Positions 7,255-16,950 of a stretch of DNA of 64,000 nt are shown piece by piece. Under the pieces are notes generated by a model. That model was not told the DNA's origin. It searched no databases and saw only the letters and a list, made by a program, of their open reading frames with translations. The translations under genes were made by a program, and so were the position numbers. The DNA is from Larkinella humicola (lineage in GTDB: Bacteria > Bacteroidota > Bacteroidia > Cytophagales > Spirosomataceae). The stretch lies in the NCBI RefSeq assembly GCF_008727875.1, contig NZ_VTWS01000003.1:186001-250000 (forward strand), written 5' to 3'. Each line of letters begins with the position of its first letter. Within the stretch, counting starts at the first letter, position 1.

Positions 7255-9416
7255 TTCCCGACGAGTTCTTTCACCAGCCGATCCGCTTTGTAGATGTAGC
7301 GCATCGCTGCCACAATAGCTCCGGTATTGACCGAAACCGTCCGGTTTTTATCGGGAACAAAAATGAAACTTCCCGGCAGGCTTTCCATGTTGCCGTCGAA
7401 AGCCAGCCCGACGGCTTCGCGGTTTTTGTTGATCAGCGGGCTGCCCGAATTGCCGCCAATGATGTCGTTCGTAGATACAAAACACATCGACTGACGCAGC
7501 AATTCGGCCGGGGGAGCCAGCCAGCGTTTGGGCAAGGCCCACGGAAATTTGCCGTTGAAGGAATAATACCGGTCGTATAGTCCGGCGAAAGTGGTTTGAT
7601 ACGGCGCAACAGTTCCGTTGTACGGAAATCCTTTTACGATGCCGTCGTTGATCCGCAGCGAGAACGTCGCGTCGGGCGGAATTCCGGTTCCGTAGACTTC
7701 ATACAACAGCCGCCCCAGGTTACTCCGCAACACCGTCTGCCGACCGGTAATGGCCTTCACGGCGGCTGATGCCTGCTGGTAGCGCGGCACCGAAATCCGC
7801 GACAGGGCCAGCAACGGATCGTTGTCGGCGCTGATGGCCGCCGGGCCTTTTGTCACCAGATCGTTCACGTAGCCCTGGTCGTTCAGTTTCGTATTGTTCA
7901 TCAAATAGGCAGCCGCTTCTTTGGGCGATTTGCCATTCAGGGCCGCTTTGATGTAGGGGTCGTCGTTGCCCAAAGCCGCCTGGGCTTCGGTCAGGTGAGC
8001 CGCCAGATAGGCTTCTTCCAGCGCCCGGTCGGTCAATTTAGGGGTTTGTAGCAACTCCTTGATCTGCTCGGCCCGACCGGGATTCTGGCGGGCCGCGTCG
8101 GCATACGTAATCAGCAAATGGGCAAATACCAGCAAATCCCCCCGCGCCAGTTCGCTGGGCGACAGGTAGGTATTGTCCTTATAGTATTTCCGTAGATCGC
8201 CCACGTTGGTGGCAATGTTGTCCCAGAGTTTCAGGTTGATATCGACCTTCGATCCGGCAGCGCCATTGGCCGCGTCGCTCTTCTGGCCGGAACCCGTACT
8301 CACTTTCGCCTGGCCGCGCCCGCCTTCCAGCCTCTGGGCGTCGGCTTTGAACTGCTGCTCGAAAGCGCCTTTCCGGGCCAGCAAATACGGATCGCGCAGG
8401 CCTTCCAACTGACCGCCGTAGGCTTTCAGGCTGTTTTCAAAACTGAAAATTTCGTTCTGGATGCTGTCGCTTTTCGCGGTGGCATTGTAAATCTGCAACG
8501 CATCGGCGCGGTTGCGGAGCAGTTGCAGGATGTACGGTATTTTCAGGTCGCGGTCGAATTCCAGTTCGGCCACGGTTTTCAGTCGCTCGGTGCTGCCCGG
8601 ATTCCCGGTTACAAAAACCGGTTCGTTTTCCTTGATCCCGTTGGGATTGAACTTGAAAAAATGCGTCGTTTTCAGCGGTTTTCCGTTGTCATAGACCCGA
8701 AAAAACGAAAAATCCAGGGCGTAGCGCGGATAGGTGAAGTTGTCGGGATCACCACCAAAAAAACCGAGTTGCAATTCGGGCATCAACACCAGCCGGACGT
8801 CGTTGTAGCGTTTGAAACCGTAGAGCGAATACCGCCCGCCGTTGTAGAACGTAATCGTTTGCAGTTCAAGGCCTTTCCATTCCGGCTGGCTACCAAATTC
8901 CTGCTTGATGGTTGCAAACTCCCGCTCGCGCATCTGCAGTTGTTCGGCTTCGGATTTTCCCAACGCCATCGCGGCCTGTATGCGGGTGGTGATGTCTTCG
9001 ATTTTCAGCAACTGATCGACGTACAGATTCTCCACTTTCCGTTCTTCGGCAAAGGTTTTGGCAAAAAAACCGGTGCTGTTCAGGTCTTCGCCTTTCCGCT
9101 GTACGCCCGTTCCCGACTCCCGCGCGCAGTGGTGATTGGTCATTACCAGACCATTCGCAGAAACGAACGACGCCGAGCAGTAATCGGCAAACCGTAGCGA
9201 TGCCAGCCGCACCTCGTCAAACCATTTCTGATCGGGTGTAAAACCGTATGTTTTCTGGAAATACTCCTGAGGTGGATTGTCGAACGTCCACATCTTGCCC
9301 ATATCGAACAGCCCGGCTTTCACCGTATCGGGGTTGAGTGTAGGTTGGGCAGAAGCCGTAAGTGAGCTAACGACCAAAAAAGTAGCCAGCAGAATTCTAA
9401 CAGAAGAATTTATCAT
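7251..9416 (-). CDS. S46 family dipeptidyl-peptidase (DPP7/DPP11 type)
   Basis: A periplasmic serine peptidase of about 721 residues that removes dipeptides from the N-terminus of oligopeptides, feeding amino-acid uptake in asaccharolytic and generalist Bacteroidota. The ATG at 9414-9416 is preferred over a TTG two codons upstream because it starts a clear signal peptide ending in LTASAQ. Catalytic features: TNHHCARESG near residue 95 (His) and GGNSGSPLIN (Ser). Eighteen residues after the nucleophile the sequence reads AFDGN, with glycine where DPP7 has Gly673 and DPP11 has Arg673. This predicts a DPP7-like preference for hydrophobic P1 residues (inference). A mid-protein Gly/Ser-rich stretch (GQAKVSTGSGQKSD) looks like an inserted linker. 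It overlaps the downstream cytochrome gene by 4 bp and follows NDH-2 by 40 bp. Confidence 0.93.
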   Translation of the reverse strand: MINSSVRILLATFLVVSSLTASAQPTLNPDTVKAGLFDMGKMWTFDNPPQEYFQKTYGFTPDQKWFDEVRLASLRFADYCSASFVSANGLVMTNHHCARESGTGVQRKGEDLNSTGFFAKTFAEERKVENLYVDQLLKIEDITTRIQAAMALGKSEAEQLQMREREFATIKQEFGSQPEWKGLELQTITFYNGGRYSLYGFKRYNDVRLVLMPELQLGFFGGDPDNFTYPRYALDFSFFRVYDNGKPLKTTHFFKFNPNGIKENEPVFVTGNPGSTERLKTVAELEFDRDLKIPYILQLLRNRADALQIYNATAKSDSIQNEIFSFENSLKAYGGQLEGLRDPYLLARKGAFEQQFKADAQRLEGGRGQAKVSTGSGQKSDAANGAAGSKVDINLKLWDNIATNVGDLRKYYKDNTYLSPSELARGDLLVFAHLLITYADAARQNPGRAEQIKELLQTPKLTDRALEEAYLAAHLTEAQAALGNDDPYIKAALNGKSPKEAAAYLMNNTKLNDQGYVNDLVTKGPAAISADNDPLLALSRISVPRYQQASAAVKAITGRQTVLRSNLGRLLYEVYGTGIPPDATFSLRINDGIVKGFPYNGTVAPYQTTFAGLYDRYYSFNGKFPWALPKRWLAPPAELLRQSMCFVSTNDIIGGNSGSPLINKNREAVGLAFDGNMESLPGSFIFVPDKNRTVSVNTGAIVAAMRYIYKADRLVKELVGK

Positions 9417-9456
9417 AGTCAATCATTGAAATCACGGGAATCATAGTAAGGCAATG

Positions 9457-10803
9457 TTAACCGATTTCATTCTTCATTACAAACTCTTCAGCGTCTTTGT
9501 CATCTTTTCTGACAAAAGGTCTGATGATCAGCCGGGTACCACGCTCGTAAGTAAACAGGCGGTAAATCCAGTTGCTCAGAACGACCAGTTTACTCCGAAA
9601 ACCGATGAGGTAATAAATATGCACAAACAGCCACGCCACCCACGCCACAAAACCGCTGAGGTGCAGATTGCCCGGCAAATCGGCGACGGCCCGAACGCGG
9701 CCAATGATGGCCAGCGAGCCTTTGTCAAAATAATCAAATGGGGTCATTTCCTCCTTGCGAATCAGTCGGCGCAGGTTTTTCGCCAGGTGCTGTCCCTGCT
9801 GAATCGCCGGTTGCGCCACGCCCGGATGCCCGTTCGGCCATTTTTCGGATTTCATAAAGGCAATGTCGCCAATGGCAAAAATATCGCTGTAGCCGACTAC
9901 CTGGTTGAATTCATTGACCGTTACGCGGCCCCCGCGCACAATGCTTTCTTTCGGCAACCCATCGATGAGCGCGCCCGTGACCCCAGCCGCCCACACGACC
10001 GTCTGCGACCGGATTTGCTCCCCGGTTTTGAGCGTCACCACGTCGCCGTCGTAGGAATCGACCAGGCTTTTCAGCTTGATGATCACGCCCATGTCTTCCA
10101 GGTATTTCTGCGTTTTGGCACTGGCTTCCGGCGACATCGGCGGCAAAACCCGCTCCAGCCCTTCCACCAGATAGATGTTCATCTTGCTGAAATCCAGACC
10201 CGGATAGTCGCCCGGCAGAACGTGTTTTCGCATTTCGGCCAGCGAACCCGCCATTTCGACGCCCGTTGGTCCGGCCCCGACAATCACGAAATTCAGCAAA
10301 CCTTCCCGGTTTTCGGGATCGACCGTAATGCTGGCCTGCTCAAACGACTGGAGCAACTGGCTGCGGAGGTTCAGTGCTTCGGGAATGGTTTTGAGCGAAA
10401 AAGAATATTTCTGAACCTGTTCATTCCCGAAAAAATTAGCCTTCGTTCCCGTCGCAATGACCAGATAATCGTAATGAAGATCGCCGATCAACGTCTTCAC
10501 GGTTTTTGCCACCGGATCGACGCCAAGAACCCGCACCAGCCGGAAGTGAAAATCCTCGTATTCTTCGTCGAACATCTTGCGGATTGGCTCGGCAATGGCG
10601 TCAGGCTCCAGCCCGGCGGTGGCCACCTGATAGAGCAGCGGCCAGAAACCGTGGTAGTTCTGTTTATCAAACATCACAATCTGAAAGTCTTTGCCGTTCA
10701 GCTTTTTCACCAGATTGAGCCCGCCAAAACCGCCACCGATGACGACCACCCGCGGTTTGGTTGTTTCGGGAATATTGAGTGAAAGCTTATCAAAATTCAG
10801 CAT
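9457..10803 (-). CDS. Type II NADH dehydrogenase (NDH-2-like NAD(P)/FAD-dependent oxidoreductase)
   Basis: A 448-residue flavoprotein that would oxidise NADH and pass electrons to menaquinone at the inner face of the membrane without pumping protons. Seen: the FAD-binding Rossmann motif VVVIGGGFGGLN (residues 19-30); the NDH-2 signature NYHGFWPLLYQVATAGL; a second nucleotide-binding motif NFVIVGAGPTGVEMAG near residue 170 for NADH; the flavin-contacting SDIFAIGDIA; the quinone-site-like GVAQPAIQQGQHLA; and a C-terminal membrane-associated segment FVAWVAWLFVHIYYLIG. It is the first gene of a same-strand run with the S46 peptidase, cytochrome b and MsrP-like genes, the last two also being redox proteins. 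Which NDH-2 paralogue this is cannot be judged from one window. Confidence 0.92.
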   Translation of the reverse strand: MLNFDKLSLNIPETTKPRVVVIGGGFGGLNLVKKLNGKDFQIVMFDKQNYHGFWPLLYQVATAGLEPDAIAEPIRKMFDEEYEDFHFRLVRVLGVDPVAKTVKTLIGDLHYDYLVIATGTKANFFGNEQVQKYSFSLKTIPEALNLRSQLLQSFEQASITVDPENREGLLNFVIVGAGPTGVEMAGSLAEMRKHVLPGDYPGLDFSKMNIYLVEGLERVLPPMSPEASAKTQKYLEDMGVIIKLKSLVDSYDGDVVTLKTGEQIRSQTVVWAAGVTGALIDGLPKESIVRGGRVTVNEFNQVVGYSDIFAIGDIAFMKSEKWPNGHPGVAQPAIQQGQHLAKNLRRLIRKEEMTPFDYFDKGSLAIIGRVRAVADLPGNLHLSGFVAWVAWLFVHIYYLIGFRSKLVVLSNWIYRLFTYERGTRLIIRPFVRKDDKDAEEFVMKNEIG

Positions 10804-10932
10804 GATCGTAGGGTTCTATCGAGTTGTTAGGTTGGTAACTCTTCACCAGCGAAACTGTTAACTTCAGTCTCTGTTATACTTTTTGAATACCTTCTATCGT
10901 ACTAACAAAGAATAAGCTCATTGAATGCCTGA

Positions 10933-13365
10933 ATGAAGTATTTCTTCCTGTTTTATTTTGTGTTTTTGATGGGCGGTTTTATCGCCCTCGCCCAGCCTTC
11001 TTCTTCCCGGTCCGTCGCGACGGTGAGCGGCTATGTGCGCGAAAAAGGGAGCAGCGAAGCCCTCATTGGCGTTAATGTCTACCTGCCCGGCACCCCAACC
11101 GGCACCGTTACCAACACCTACGGTTTTTATTCGCTAACCATTCCCATTCGGGATAGCCTGACCCTGTCGTTCTCGTTTGTGGGGTACGAAAGCAGTCAGG
11201 AAACGCTGGCGTTCCGGAAAAATACCGTGCTCGACGTTCAGTTGACGCCCGGTCGTTTGCTCTCTGAAGTGATCGTGACCGGCAATCGCAGCGAAGAAAA
11301 AGTGAGCGAAAGCCCGCAGATGAGTAAAATTGACGTTCCGGTGGCCCAAATCAAGAAAATACCGGCTTTTCTGGGCGAAAAAGACGTTCTGAAAGTGCTA
11401 CAACTCATGCCGGGCGTGCAGAAAGGCTCCGAAGGCAGCACCGGGATTTACGTGCGCGGGGGCGGCCCCGATCAGAACCTGATCATTGTCGATGATGCGA
11501 TTGTGTACAATGCCAACCACCTCTTCGGCTTTTTCTCGGTTTTCAACGGCGATGCCCTCAAGAGCGTGGAGCTGATCAAAGGCGGTTTTCCGGCGCGGTA
11601 TGGCGGGCGGCTGTCGTCGGTGATCGAAATGAACATGAAGGAAGGCAACAAGGAAAAACTCCACGGCGAAGGCGGCATTGGCCTGATTGCCTCCCGGCTG
11701 ACGCTGGAAGGGCCGCTGACCAAAAAGAAATCGGGGGCGGGGTCGTCGTCGTTTCTGGTGTCGGCCCGCCGGACGTACCTGGATTTTGTGGCCCGGCCCC
11801 TCATCAAACAGCAAACCGATGGGCAGATTGTGGCCGGATACTACTTCTACGATCTGAACGCCAAAGCCAATTACGACTTCGGACCCAAAAACAAGTTGTA
11901 CCTGAGCGGTTATTTCGGCCAGGACCGGTTTTATGTCGACGATCAGGAAACCGCCACCAAAATCAACCTCGACTGGGGTAACACCACGGCGACGCTCCGC
12001 TGGAATCACCTGTTTTCGCAACGGCTTTTTTCCAACCTCTCGCTGATTTTCAGCAATTACAAATTCCAGATTTCGTCGGACGAGCAGGATTTGCAAACGG
12101 CCGACCAGTTTTCGCTGCGCTACAGTTCCGGCATTCGGGATTTTTCGCTGAAATACGATGTCGATTATTATCCGTCTCCCCGGCATTCGATCCGGTTTGG
12201 TGTTCAGACCATTGCCCACCGGTTTACGCCCAGCGCGGTGGTTTTGCAAAATACGCTAATCAATCAGTTTACCACCCGAATCGACGCCATCGACGTCGTG
12301 GAATCCGGTTTATATGCCGAAGACAACTGGCGGCCCAACGAGCACTGGCGCATCAACGCCGGGATTCGGCTGAGCCATTTCATCCAGAAACAGGTGAATT
12401 ATGTCCGGCCCGAACCGCGCATTTCGGCGGCATACGTCATAAAACCGTCGCTGTCGGTCAAGGCGTCGTACGCGCTGATGAACCAGTATGTGCATCTGCT
12501 GTCCAATACGGGAATTGGTTTGCCGACCGATTTGTGGGTGCCGACCACCGATCAGGTAAAACCGCAGCAATCGCAGCAGGTGGCCGTCGGCATCGCCAAA
12601 GATTTTGCCGACAAAGGCACAACCCGCGGACTGACGCTGACCGTGGAAGGGTATTACAAGACGATGAACAACATCATCAATTACCGCGAAGGAGCCAGCT
12701 TTCTGCTGATCAACAGCCCGGAATCGGCTAATCAGGTGCGCTGGGAAGACAACGTGACGGCTGGCAAAGGCTGGTCGTATGGCGCGGAGGTTTTGTTGCA
12801 AAAGAAACTGGGGCGGTTTACGGGCTGGACCGGCTACACGCTGTCGTGGACGCAGTGGCAGTTTCCGGAACTGAATTTCGGAAAGAAGTTTTACCCCCGC
12901 TACGACCGGCGGCACGACATTTCGGTGGTCGGGATTTACGAAATCAATCCGCGCATTACGCTCTCGGGAACCTGGGTCTACGGAACCGGCAATGCGCTGA
13001 CGGTTCCGCTGGCGAAATACCAGGCCGCAACACACCAGGTCAATCCGATTGTCAACAACGACAACTCGTTCATCAACCAGTTTTTCAGCTACGGCCGGGC
13101 CGTGAACGACTACAGCGAGAAGAACAGTTTTCGGGCCGAGGCTTACCACCGCATGGATATTGGTATCCAGTTTCACAAGAAAAAACGACACCACGAGCGT
13201 ACCTGGGAGGTCAGCGTCTATAACCTCTACAACCGCCGAAATCCGTTTTTCTACCAACTGAACACGGTGACGAACGAACAGACCAACCAGCCGACCAAAA
13301 CGGTTTTTCAACGCTATTCCGTATTCCCGATTGTTCCATCGGTTACCTACGGCTTTAAATTTTAA
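10933..13365 (+). CDS. TonB-dependent receptor with carboxypeptidase-like N-domain, tandem copy 1
   Basis: An 810-residue outer-membrane receptor. Seen: a signal peptide ending in GGFIALAQ; a CarboxypepD_reg-like domain (about 30-115; EALIGVNVYLPGT, NTYGFYSLTIP); the switch ELIVTGN-like sequence EVIVTGNRSEE; a plug domain (about 135-225; GVQKGSEGSTGIYVRGGG, DDAIVYNANHLFGFFS, GGFPARYGGRLSSVIE); and a 22-strand-type barrel ending in aromatic YGFKF, the usual outer-membrane C-terminus. It is shorter than SusC proteins and has no SusD partner. Instead a DUF4249 lipoprotein gene follows after 6 bp. Two paralogous pairs follow at 14527 and 18006. The ligand is unknown. A stretch around 11540-11812 is almost identical in DNA to copy 2, more so than the flanks. 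Confidence 0.93.
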   Translation: MKYFFLFYFVFLMGGFIALAQPSSSRSVATVSGYVREKGSSEALIGVNVYLPGTPTGTVTNTYGFYSLTIPIRDSLTLSFSFVGYESSQETLAFRKNTVLDVQLTPGRLLSEVIVTGNRSEEKVSESPQMSKIDVPVAQIKKIPAFLGEKDVLKVLQLMPGVQKGSEGSTGIYVRGGGPDQNLIIVDDAIVYNANHLFGFFSVFNGDALKSVELIKGGFPARYGGRLSSVIEMNMKEGNKEKLHGEGGIGLIASRLTLEGPLTKKKSGAGSSSFLVSARRTYLDFVARPLIKQQTDGQIVAGYYFYDLNAKANYDFGPKNKLYLSGYFGQDRFYVDDQETATKINLDWGNTTATLRWNHLFSQRLFSNLSLIFSNYKFQISSDEQDLQTADQFSLRYSSGIRDFSLKYDVDYYPSPRHSIRFGVQTIAHRFTPSAVVLQNTLINQFTTRIDAIDVVESGLYAEDNWRPNEHWRINAGIRLSHFIQKQVNYVRPEPRISAAYVIKPSLSVKASYALMNQYVHLLSNTGIGLPTDLWVPTTDQVKPQQSQQVAVGIAKDFADKGTTRGLTLTVEGYYKTMNNIINYREGASFLLINSPESANQVRWEDNVTAGKGWSYGAEVLLQKKLGRFTGWTGYTLSWTQWQFPELNFGKKFYPRYDRRHDISVVGIYEINPRITLSGTWVYGTGNALTVPLAKYQAATHQVNPIVNNDNSFINQFFSYGRAVNDYSEKNSFRAEAYHRMDIGIQFHKKKRHHERTWEVSVYNLYNRRNPFFYQLNTVTNEQTNQPTKTVFQRYSVFPIVPSVTYGFKF

Positions 13366-13371
13366 CCGGTT

Positions 13372-14340
13372 ATGATGCTTCGTTTGTCATCTTTTTCTGT
13401 ACTGCTGCTGCTGGTTATGATGGCCTGTCAGAATCTGGTGGCTGAAATTGACCCCAGCAAACTGCCGCCCATCGACCGCAAGCTGGTGGTGAACGGTTAT
13501 TTGTCGCCCCAGGATACGGTGCTGGCGGTATCGGTTTCGAGTTCGCAGACGGTTTTGGGCGACATCGTCACCGACTCGGTCAATACGGTTCGGGAAGCCA
13601 CCGTTCGCATAGCCAGTGAAGGAAAAACCGTGACCCTGGTTTTCGACCCGGCGTTGCGGGTATATACCGCCGACGTGCGGCAGTTGCCGGTTTTGGTGGG
13701 AAAAACGTACACGCTTCAAGTCGGCGCACCGGGTTTTGAAACCGTCTCCAGTTCCTGTACGATTCCGGCCAACATACCGGTTTCCGAACTAAGACTCGAT
13801 TCCTCCCAATCCTACGTTGGGCCGGGTCTTGCCCCCATCTGGCAGTACAACGTCCGGGCGATCTGGCAGGACCCGGCGGGTCAGACCAATTATTACCGGG
13901 TGGCTGGTTACGGCGAGTGCCTCAATTGGCCGCCCCGCTTCCCGGAAGCCCACATTGACACCACCGGGTCCAAAGTGCTGATGCGGGGACTCATCGGTTT
14001 TGGCCGACAGGATCAATACATTTCCGACCAGAATCAGGATGGGCAATTGCTATTGTCGGTGCGGGGCGACGTGCCTCTGAACTTCGATTATTCGTACTAT
14101 GACAGCACCCGACAGAGGACGTACGCCGGAAGTTATGCATTTTCAAAACCGCTGACCATTCGGGTGTCGGTTTTGCAGGTTGATGAAAATTATTTTACCT
14201 ACCACCGGGCGCGCCAGCAGCAACGCCAATCGCAGAACAATCCGTTTGCCGAGCCGGTGTTGATGCCCACCAACATTCAGGGTGGTCTGGGTTGCTTCGG
14301 GGCATACAACCGTTCGACGTTAGTGAAGATTGTGAAATGA
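13372..14340 (+). CDS. DUF4249 domain lipoprotein, tandem copy 1
   Basis: A 322-residue lipoprotein: a hydrophobic signal ends in the lipobox VMMAC followed by QN. The body is predicted beta-rich (DRKLVVNGYLSPQDTVLAVSVSSSQ, TVRIASEGKTVTLVF, LPVLVGKTYTLQVG). It ends with the family's conserved tail NPFAEPVLMPTNIQGGLGCFGAYNRS. DUF4249 proteins are repeatedly encoded beside TonB receptors in Bacteroidota. Their function is not established; a surface or periplasmic partner that helps capture ligand, by analogy with SusD, is inference. It starts 6 bp after the receptor gene and so is surely co-transcribed. The central part (GYGECLNWPPRFPEAHID) differs completely from copies 2 and 3. Confidence 0.88.
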   Translation: MMLRLSSFSVLLLLVMMACQNLVAEIDPSKLPPIDRKLVVNGYLSPQDTVLAVSVSSSQTVLGDIVTDSVNTVREATVRIASEGKTVTLVFDPALRVYTADVRQLPVLVGKTYTLQVGAPGFETVSSSCTIPANIPVSELRLDSSQSYVGPGLAPIWQYNVRAIWQDPAGQTNYYRVAGYGECLNWPPRFPEAHIDTTGSKVLMRGLIGFGRQDQYISDQNQDGQLLLSVRGDVPLNFDYSYYDSTRQRTYAGSYAFSKPLTIRVSVLQVDENYFTYHRARQQQRQSQNNPFAEPVLMPTNIQGGLGCFGAYNRSTLVKIVK

Positions 14341-14342
14341 TA

Positions 14343-14414
14343 GGAACGCGGATTGAACAGATTTGTACAGATAAAATCCGTTTTGATCCGTTCCATCCGC
14401 CGAATCCGCGTTCC
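14343..14414. repeat. Hairpin repeat, family A copy 2
   Basis: Arms GGAACGCGGATT (from 14343) and AATCCGCGTTCC (to 14414) are perfectly complementary over 12 bases and continue imperfectly inward (AGAT against ATCC). The interior contains ATAAAATCCG as in copy 1 at 3124-3220. It begins directly after the stop codon of the first DUF4249 gene and may also stop transcription between pairs 1 and 2. Confidence 0.7.
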
Positions 14415-14526
14415 GATCCCCTGGTTAAAGCCTGTTCTTAAAAAGAGTTAATTTCCAACCTTTCCACACTTTTTTATCTCCTTCATCGTATACGGATTGA
14501 AGCATTTTCATTTGTACACAAAAACG

Positions 14527-16950
14527 ATGAAACACTCGCTACTGTCTCTATTCATTTTCTTCTTTTCTGATTTGCCGGCCTGGGCGCAAAAACCGGCCAG
14601 CCGTTTCACCGTAAGCGGGTATGTCCGTGAAAAAGGGAGTCAGGAAGCCCTGATCGGCGTCAACATTTATCTGCCCGGCACCTCGACGGGAACCGTCACC
14701 AACACCTATGGCTTTTACTCCCTAACCCTTCCGGCGGAGGACAGCGTCACGCTGGCTTTTTCGTTCGTCGGCTACGAATCCGTGCAGCAAACCGTTGCTT
14801 TCCGGCGAAACGTTGAATTGAACATTCAGCTAACACCCGGTCGGGTGCTCTCGGAAGTGACCGTTACCGGCAATCGTACGGGCGAGGAGAAAGTCAGTGA
14901 AAGCGCCCGGATGAGCACCATCGATGTGCCGATTAACCAGATCAAGAAAATACCGGCTTTTCTGGGCGAGAAAGACGTGCTGAAAGTGCTGCAACTGATG
15001 CCGGGCGTGCAGAAAGGCTCCGAAGGCAGCACCGGGATTTACGTCCGTGGGGGCGGCCCCGACCAGAATCTGGTGATCATGGACGATGCCGTGGTCTACA
15101 ACGCCAACCACCTGTTCGGCTTCTTCTCGGTTTTCAACGGCGATGCCCTCAAGAGCGTCGAACTGATCAAAGGCGGTTTTCCAGCGCGGTATGGCGGGCG
15201 GCTGTCGTCGGTGATCGAGATGAACATGAAGGAAGGCAACAAGGAAAAGCTCCACGGCGAAGGCGGCATTGGCCTGATTGCCTCCCGGCTGACGCTCGAA
15301 GGGCCATTGACCAAAAAGAAATCGGGGGCGGGGTCGTCGTCGTTTCTGGTGTCGGCCCGCCGGACGTACCTGGATATTGTGGCCCGGCCCCTCATCAAGC
15401 AGCAATCCAACGGGGAGACGATGGCGGGTTATTACTTCTATGATCTGAATGCCAAAGCCAATTACGATTTCGGTCCGAAAAATAAACTCTATCTGAGCGG
15501 TTATTTCGGCCAGGACCGGTTTTACGCCAATGACAAAAAAGAAGGAACGAACATTGGGCTGAACTGGGGGAATGCCACGGCTACCTTGCGGTGGAATCAT
15601 CTTATTTCCGAAAAAGCCTTCTCCAATACCTCGCTCATTTTCAGCAATTACAAATTTCAGATTTCATCCGATGAGTTGAATTTTCAGGACCAGGAGGCCT
15701 TTTCGCTACGCTACCGTTCGGGTATCCGGGATTTTTCGATCAAGCACGACGTTGATTTTTATCCGTCTCCCCAGCATTCAATCCGGTTTGGTGTCCAGAG
15801 TACGTTTCACCGGTTTACGCCCAGCGCCGTGGTGTTGAAAAATACGGACATCAACCAGTTTAAACAGGAAGTGGACGCCATCGATGTCCTGGAGTCGGGA
15901 CTGTACGCGGAAGATAACTGGCGACCAAACAGCCGCTGGCGCATTAATGGGGGCCTGCGACTGAGCCATTTTGTGCAGAAGCAGGTGAATTATTTCCGGC
16001 CCGAACCGCGCCTTTCGGCGGCATACATCCTTAAGCCCAGTTTGTCGGTCAAGGCATCGTATGCGCTCATGAACCAGTATGTGCATTTGCTTTCCAACAC
16101 CGGAATCGGGTTGCCGACTGATTTGTGGGTGCCGACCACGGATCGCGTTAAACCGCAGCAGTCGGAACAAATCGCGGTTGGAATTGCCAAAGATTTTGCG
16201 GATAAAGGCGCCACCCGGGGGCTGACCCTGACCGTGGAAGGCTATTACAAAACGATGAATAACATCATTAACTACCGCGAAGGCGCCAGCTTTTTATTGC
16301 TCAATGATCCCACCTCGGCCGAAAAAGTGCGGTGGGAAGATAACGTAACCCGTGGGAAAGGCTGGTCGTACGGAGCGGAAGTGTTGTTACAGAAGAAGGT
16401 CGGCCGGTTTTCCGGCTGGGTGGGTTATACGCTGTCGTGGACGCAGTGGCAGTTTGCCGAATTAAACTTTGGCCAGAAATTCTTCCCCCGTTATGACCGG
16501 CGGCACGATGCGTCCATCGTCGGGATTTATGAACTTAGTCCGCGCATCACGCTTTCGGGAACCTGGGTGTACGGCACCGGCCAGGCCCTGACTGTCCCCA
16601 CCAGCCACTACCAGGCCGTTACGCACCAGCCCCTGTACGACCCCTACTTCGGCAATGGGACGCCGTATCTGAATTTAGGCCGTCAGGTCGACGAATATGG
16701 CACCCAGAAGAACAGTTTCCGGGCCGAACCGTATCACCGCATGGATTTAAGTGTTCAGGTTCACAAAAAGAAAAAGCACCACGAACGTACCTGGGAATTC
16801 AGCGTCTATAACCTCTATAACCGCCGAAACCCTTTTTTTTACGGGCTTGGATCAAAGTCGCAGGGAGAAGGGCAACCGACCAAAACGGTCTTATACCGGT
16901 ATTCCGTTTTCCCCGTTGTGCCATCGATCAGTTACAACTTCAAGTTCTGA
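14527..16950 (+). CDS. TonB-dependent receptor with carboxypeptidase-like N-domain, tandem copy 2
   Basis: An 807-residue close paralogue of the receptor at 10933, sharing most of its sequence end to end. The ATG at 14527 is chosen over an upstream TTG because it opens a normal signal peptide ending in LPAWAQ. Seen: a carboxypeptidase-regulatory domain (EALIGVNIYLPGT), EVTVTGNRTGEE, a plug (GVQKGSEGSTGIYVRGGG, GGFPARYGGRLSSVIE) and a barrel ending YNFKF. The regions that differ most from copy 1 are loops such as AGYYFYDL...YANDKKEGTNIG and the segment before the last strands (TSHYQAVTHQPLYDPYFG). These are the likely surface loops, which suggests different ligand specificity (inference). It is followed after 7 bp by its own DUF4249 gene. 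The 186 bp upstream hold a hairpin repeat and presumably a promoter that I could not define. Confidence 0.93.
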   Translation: MKHSLLSLFIFFFSDLPAWAQKPASRFTVSGYVREKGSQEALIGVNIYLPGTSTGTVTNTYGFYSLTLPAEDSVTLAFSFVGYESVQQTVAFRRNVELNIQLTPGRVLSEVTVTGNRTGEEKVSESARMSTIDVPINQIKKIPAFLGEKDVLKVLQLMPGVQKGSEGSTGIYVRGGGPDQNLVIMDDAVVYNANHLFGFFSVFNGDALKSVELIKGGFPARYGGRLSSVIEMNMKEGNKEKLHGEGGIGLIASRLTLEGPLTKKKSGAGSSSFLVSARRTYLDIVARPLIKQQSNGETMAGYYFYDLNAKANYDFGPKNKLYLSGYFGQDRFYANDKKEGTNIGLNWGNATATLRWNHLISEKAFSNTSLIFSNYKFQISSDELNFQDQEAFSLRYRSGIRDFSIKHDVDFYPSPQHSIRFGVQSTFHRFTPSAVVLKNTDINQFKQEVDAIDVLESGLYAEDNWRPNSRWRINGGLRLSHFVQKQVNYFRPEPRLSAAYILKPSLSVKASYALMNQYVHLLSNTGIGLPTDLWVPTTDRVKPQQSEQIAVGIAKDFADKGATRGLTLTVEGYYKTMNNIINYREGASFLLLNDPTSAEKVRWEDNVTRGKGWSYGAEVLLQKKVGRFSGWVGYTLSWTQWQFAELNFGQKFFPRYDRRHDASIVGIYELSPRITLSGTWVYGTGQALTVPTSHYQAVTHQPLYDPYFGNGTPYLNLGRQVDEYGTQKNSFRAEPYHRMDLSVQVHKKKKHHERTWEFSVYNLYNRRNPFFYGLGSKSQGEGQPTKTVLYRYSVFPVVPSISYNFKF

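Noticed and set aside
9454-10782. 442-codon plus-strand frame opposite NDH-2
   Set aside because: It covers the NDH-2 gene almost exactly on the other strand and shows no family motif.
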